A stretch of DNA of 64,000 bases from NCBI GenBank assembly GCA_023634235.1, contig JAMKCF010000004.1:22328527-22392526 (forward strand), given 5' to 3'. The DNA comes from Pisaster brevispinus (Eukaryota; Echinodermata; Asteroidea; Forcipulatida; Asteriidae). Positions 63,546-64,000 of this stretch are shown here, piece after piece. A model generated the notes under the pieces. That model was not told where the DNA came from. It made no database searches and saw only the letters and a program-made list of their open reading frames with translations. Position 1 is the stretch's first letter. Every line of letters begins with the position of its first letter. A program made the translations under genes and the position numbers.

Positions 63546-64000
63546 TGGGGGTTTCGGCCATCAGCCGAAACCACCTTTGTTTTCGTTGAGATTTTTTTTT
63601 TTTTTTTTCACTATTATTATTCTTCTTTCCGAAAAAGTCTCATAGCATTTACACGTGAAATTTGTTACCGTTCGATCTCAGGAACTACAGTCTTAAAAGA
63701 CACAAACAATACATCAAATGAAAGCCTGTGCTCTAACTTAGATCAAGCAGCAGCTCGATCGAGGGTTTTTAATCATCTGTTTACGATATTAACGATTTAA
63801 AAACACGTATCGTCAACAAAGCACGATCGTCTTGTGTGTGTACATTGCACGTAATTCACGCTGTACATCGCATACGGCCATACTCACACAGAGCCCATTG
63901 TCCACGCGCGTGGCATCGTTCGACCTTTGTACCTTTCATTTTGGTTCACAACTTCGCTTCTACAGTTAATGGTGAACCTGTATAGCGCCCTCTTGTTTGT
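63546..64000. other. Stabilin intron 29, cut by the window edge
   Basis: A T-run at 63592-63609, then unique-looking sequence with no exon signal. Confidence 0.5.

Overview
This is a stretch of animal nuclear genome. Genes are split into many short exons with GT/AG introns, coding density is a few percent, and introns and spacers are packed with tRNA-derived SINEs, short inverted-repeat elements, foldbacks and minisatellites. The two recognisable genes and the repeat style fit a marine deuterostome. An echinoderm, perhaps a sea star, is my best guess, but it rests on recollection of repeat families and no species is claimed.

Layout. (1) 1-2912, + strand: the last two coding exons of an unidentified gene with a coiled-coil-like, charged end, followed by a CAA-rich 3' UTR. 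A phase-compatible alternative last exon may lie near 5411. (2) 3000-9480: spacer with a 20-bp minisatellite, two copies of a hAT-like element and another inverted-repeat element. (3) 9484-18952, - strand: a complete nine-exon OTUD5 (DUBA) deubiquitinase gene, 564 codons, with catalytic Asp, Cys and His and a C-terminal ubiquitin-interacting motif. (4) 18953-23569: a divergent intergenic region with palindromic repeats, a 141-bp element and a CpG-rich patch carrying TCTCGCGAGA. (5) 23570 to the right edge, + strand: the first 29 coding exons (1295 codons) of a stabilin (STAB1/STAB2 family) scavenger receptor. They encode a hydrophobic leader, a Cys-rich/EGF block, FAS1 domains 1 and 2, a second Cys-rich/EGF block, FAS1 domain 3 and the start of FAS1 domain 4. 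The rest, which in vertebrates holds the Link domain and membrane anchor, lies outside the window.

Exon joins were checked by phase. All 29 stabilin and all 9 OTUD5 exons join in frame without a stop. The two genes are divergently arranged and I see no reason to think they work in one pathway.

The most unusual material is in the stabilin introns. There is a 32-bp satellite whose period is not a multiple of three and so creates a 476-codon false ORF, and a 27-copy 50-bp array splitting FAS1 domain 3. There are long near-perfect hairpins, and several foldbacks share a core resembling a hammerhead ribozyme. A LINE 3' end has the same tail as the local SINEs. No CRISPR array, prokaryotic operon or viral gene was seen.
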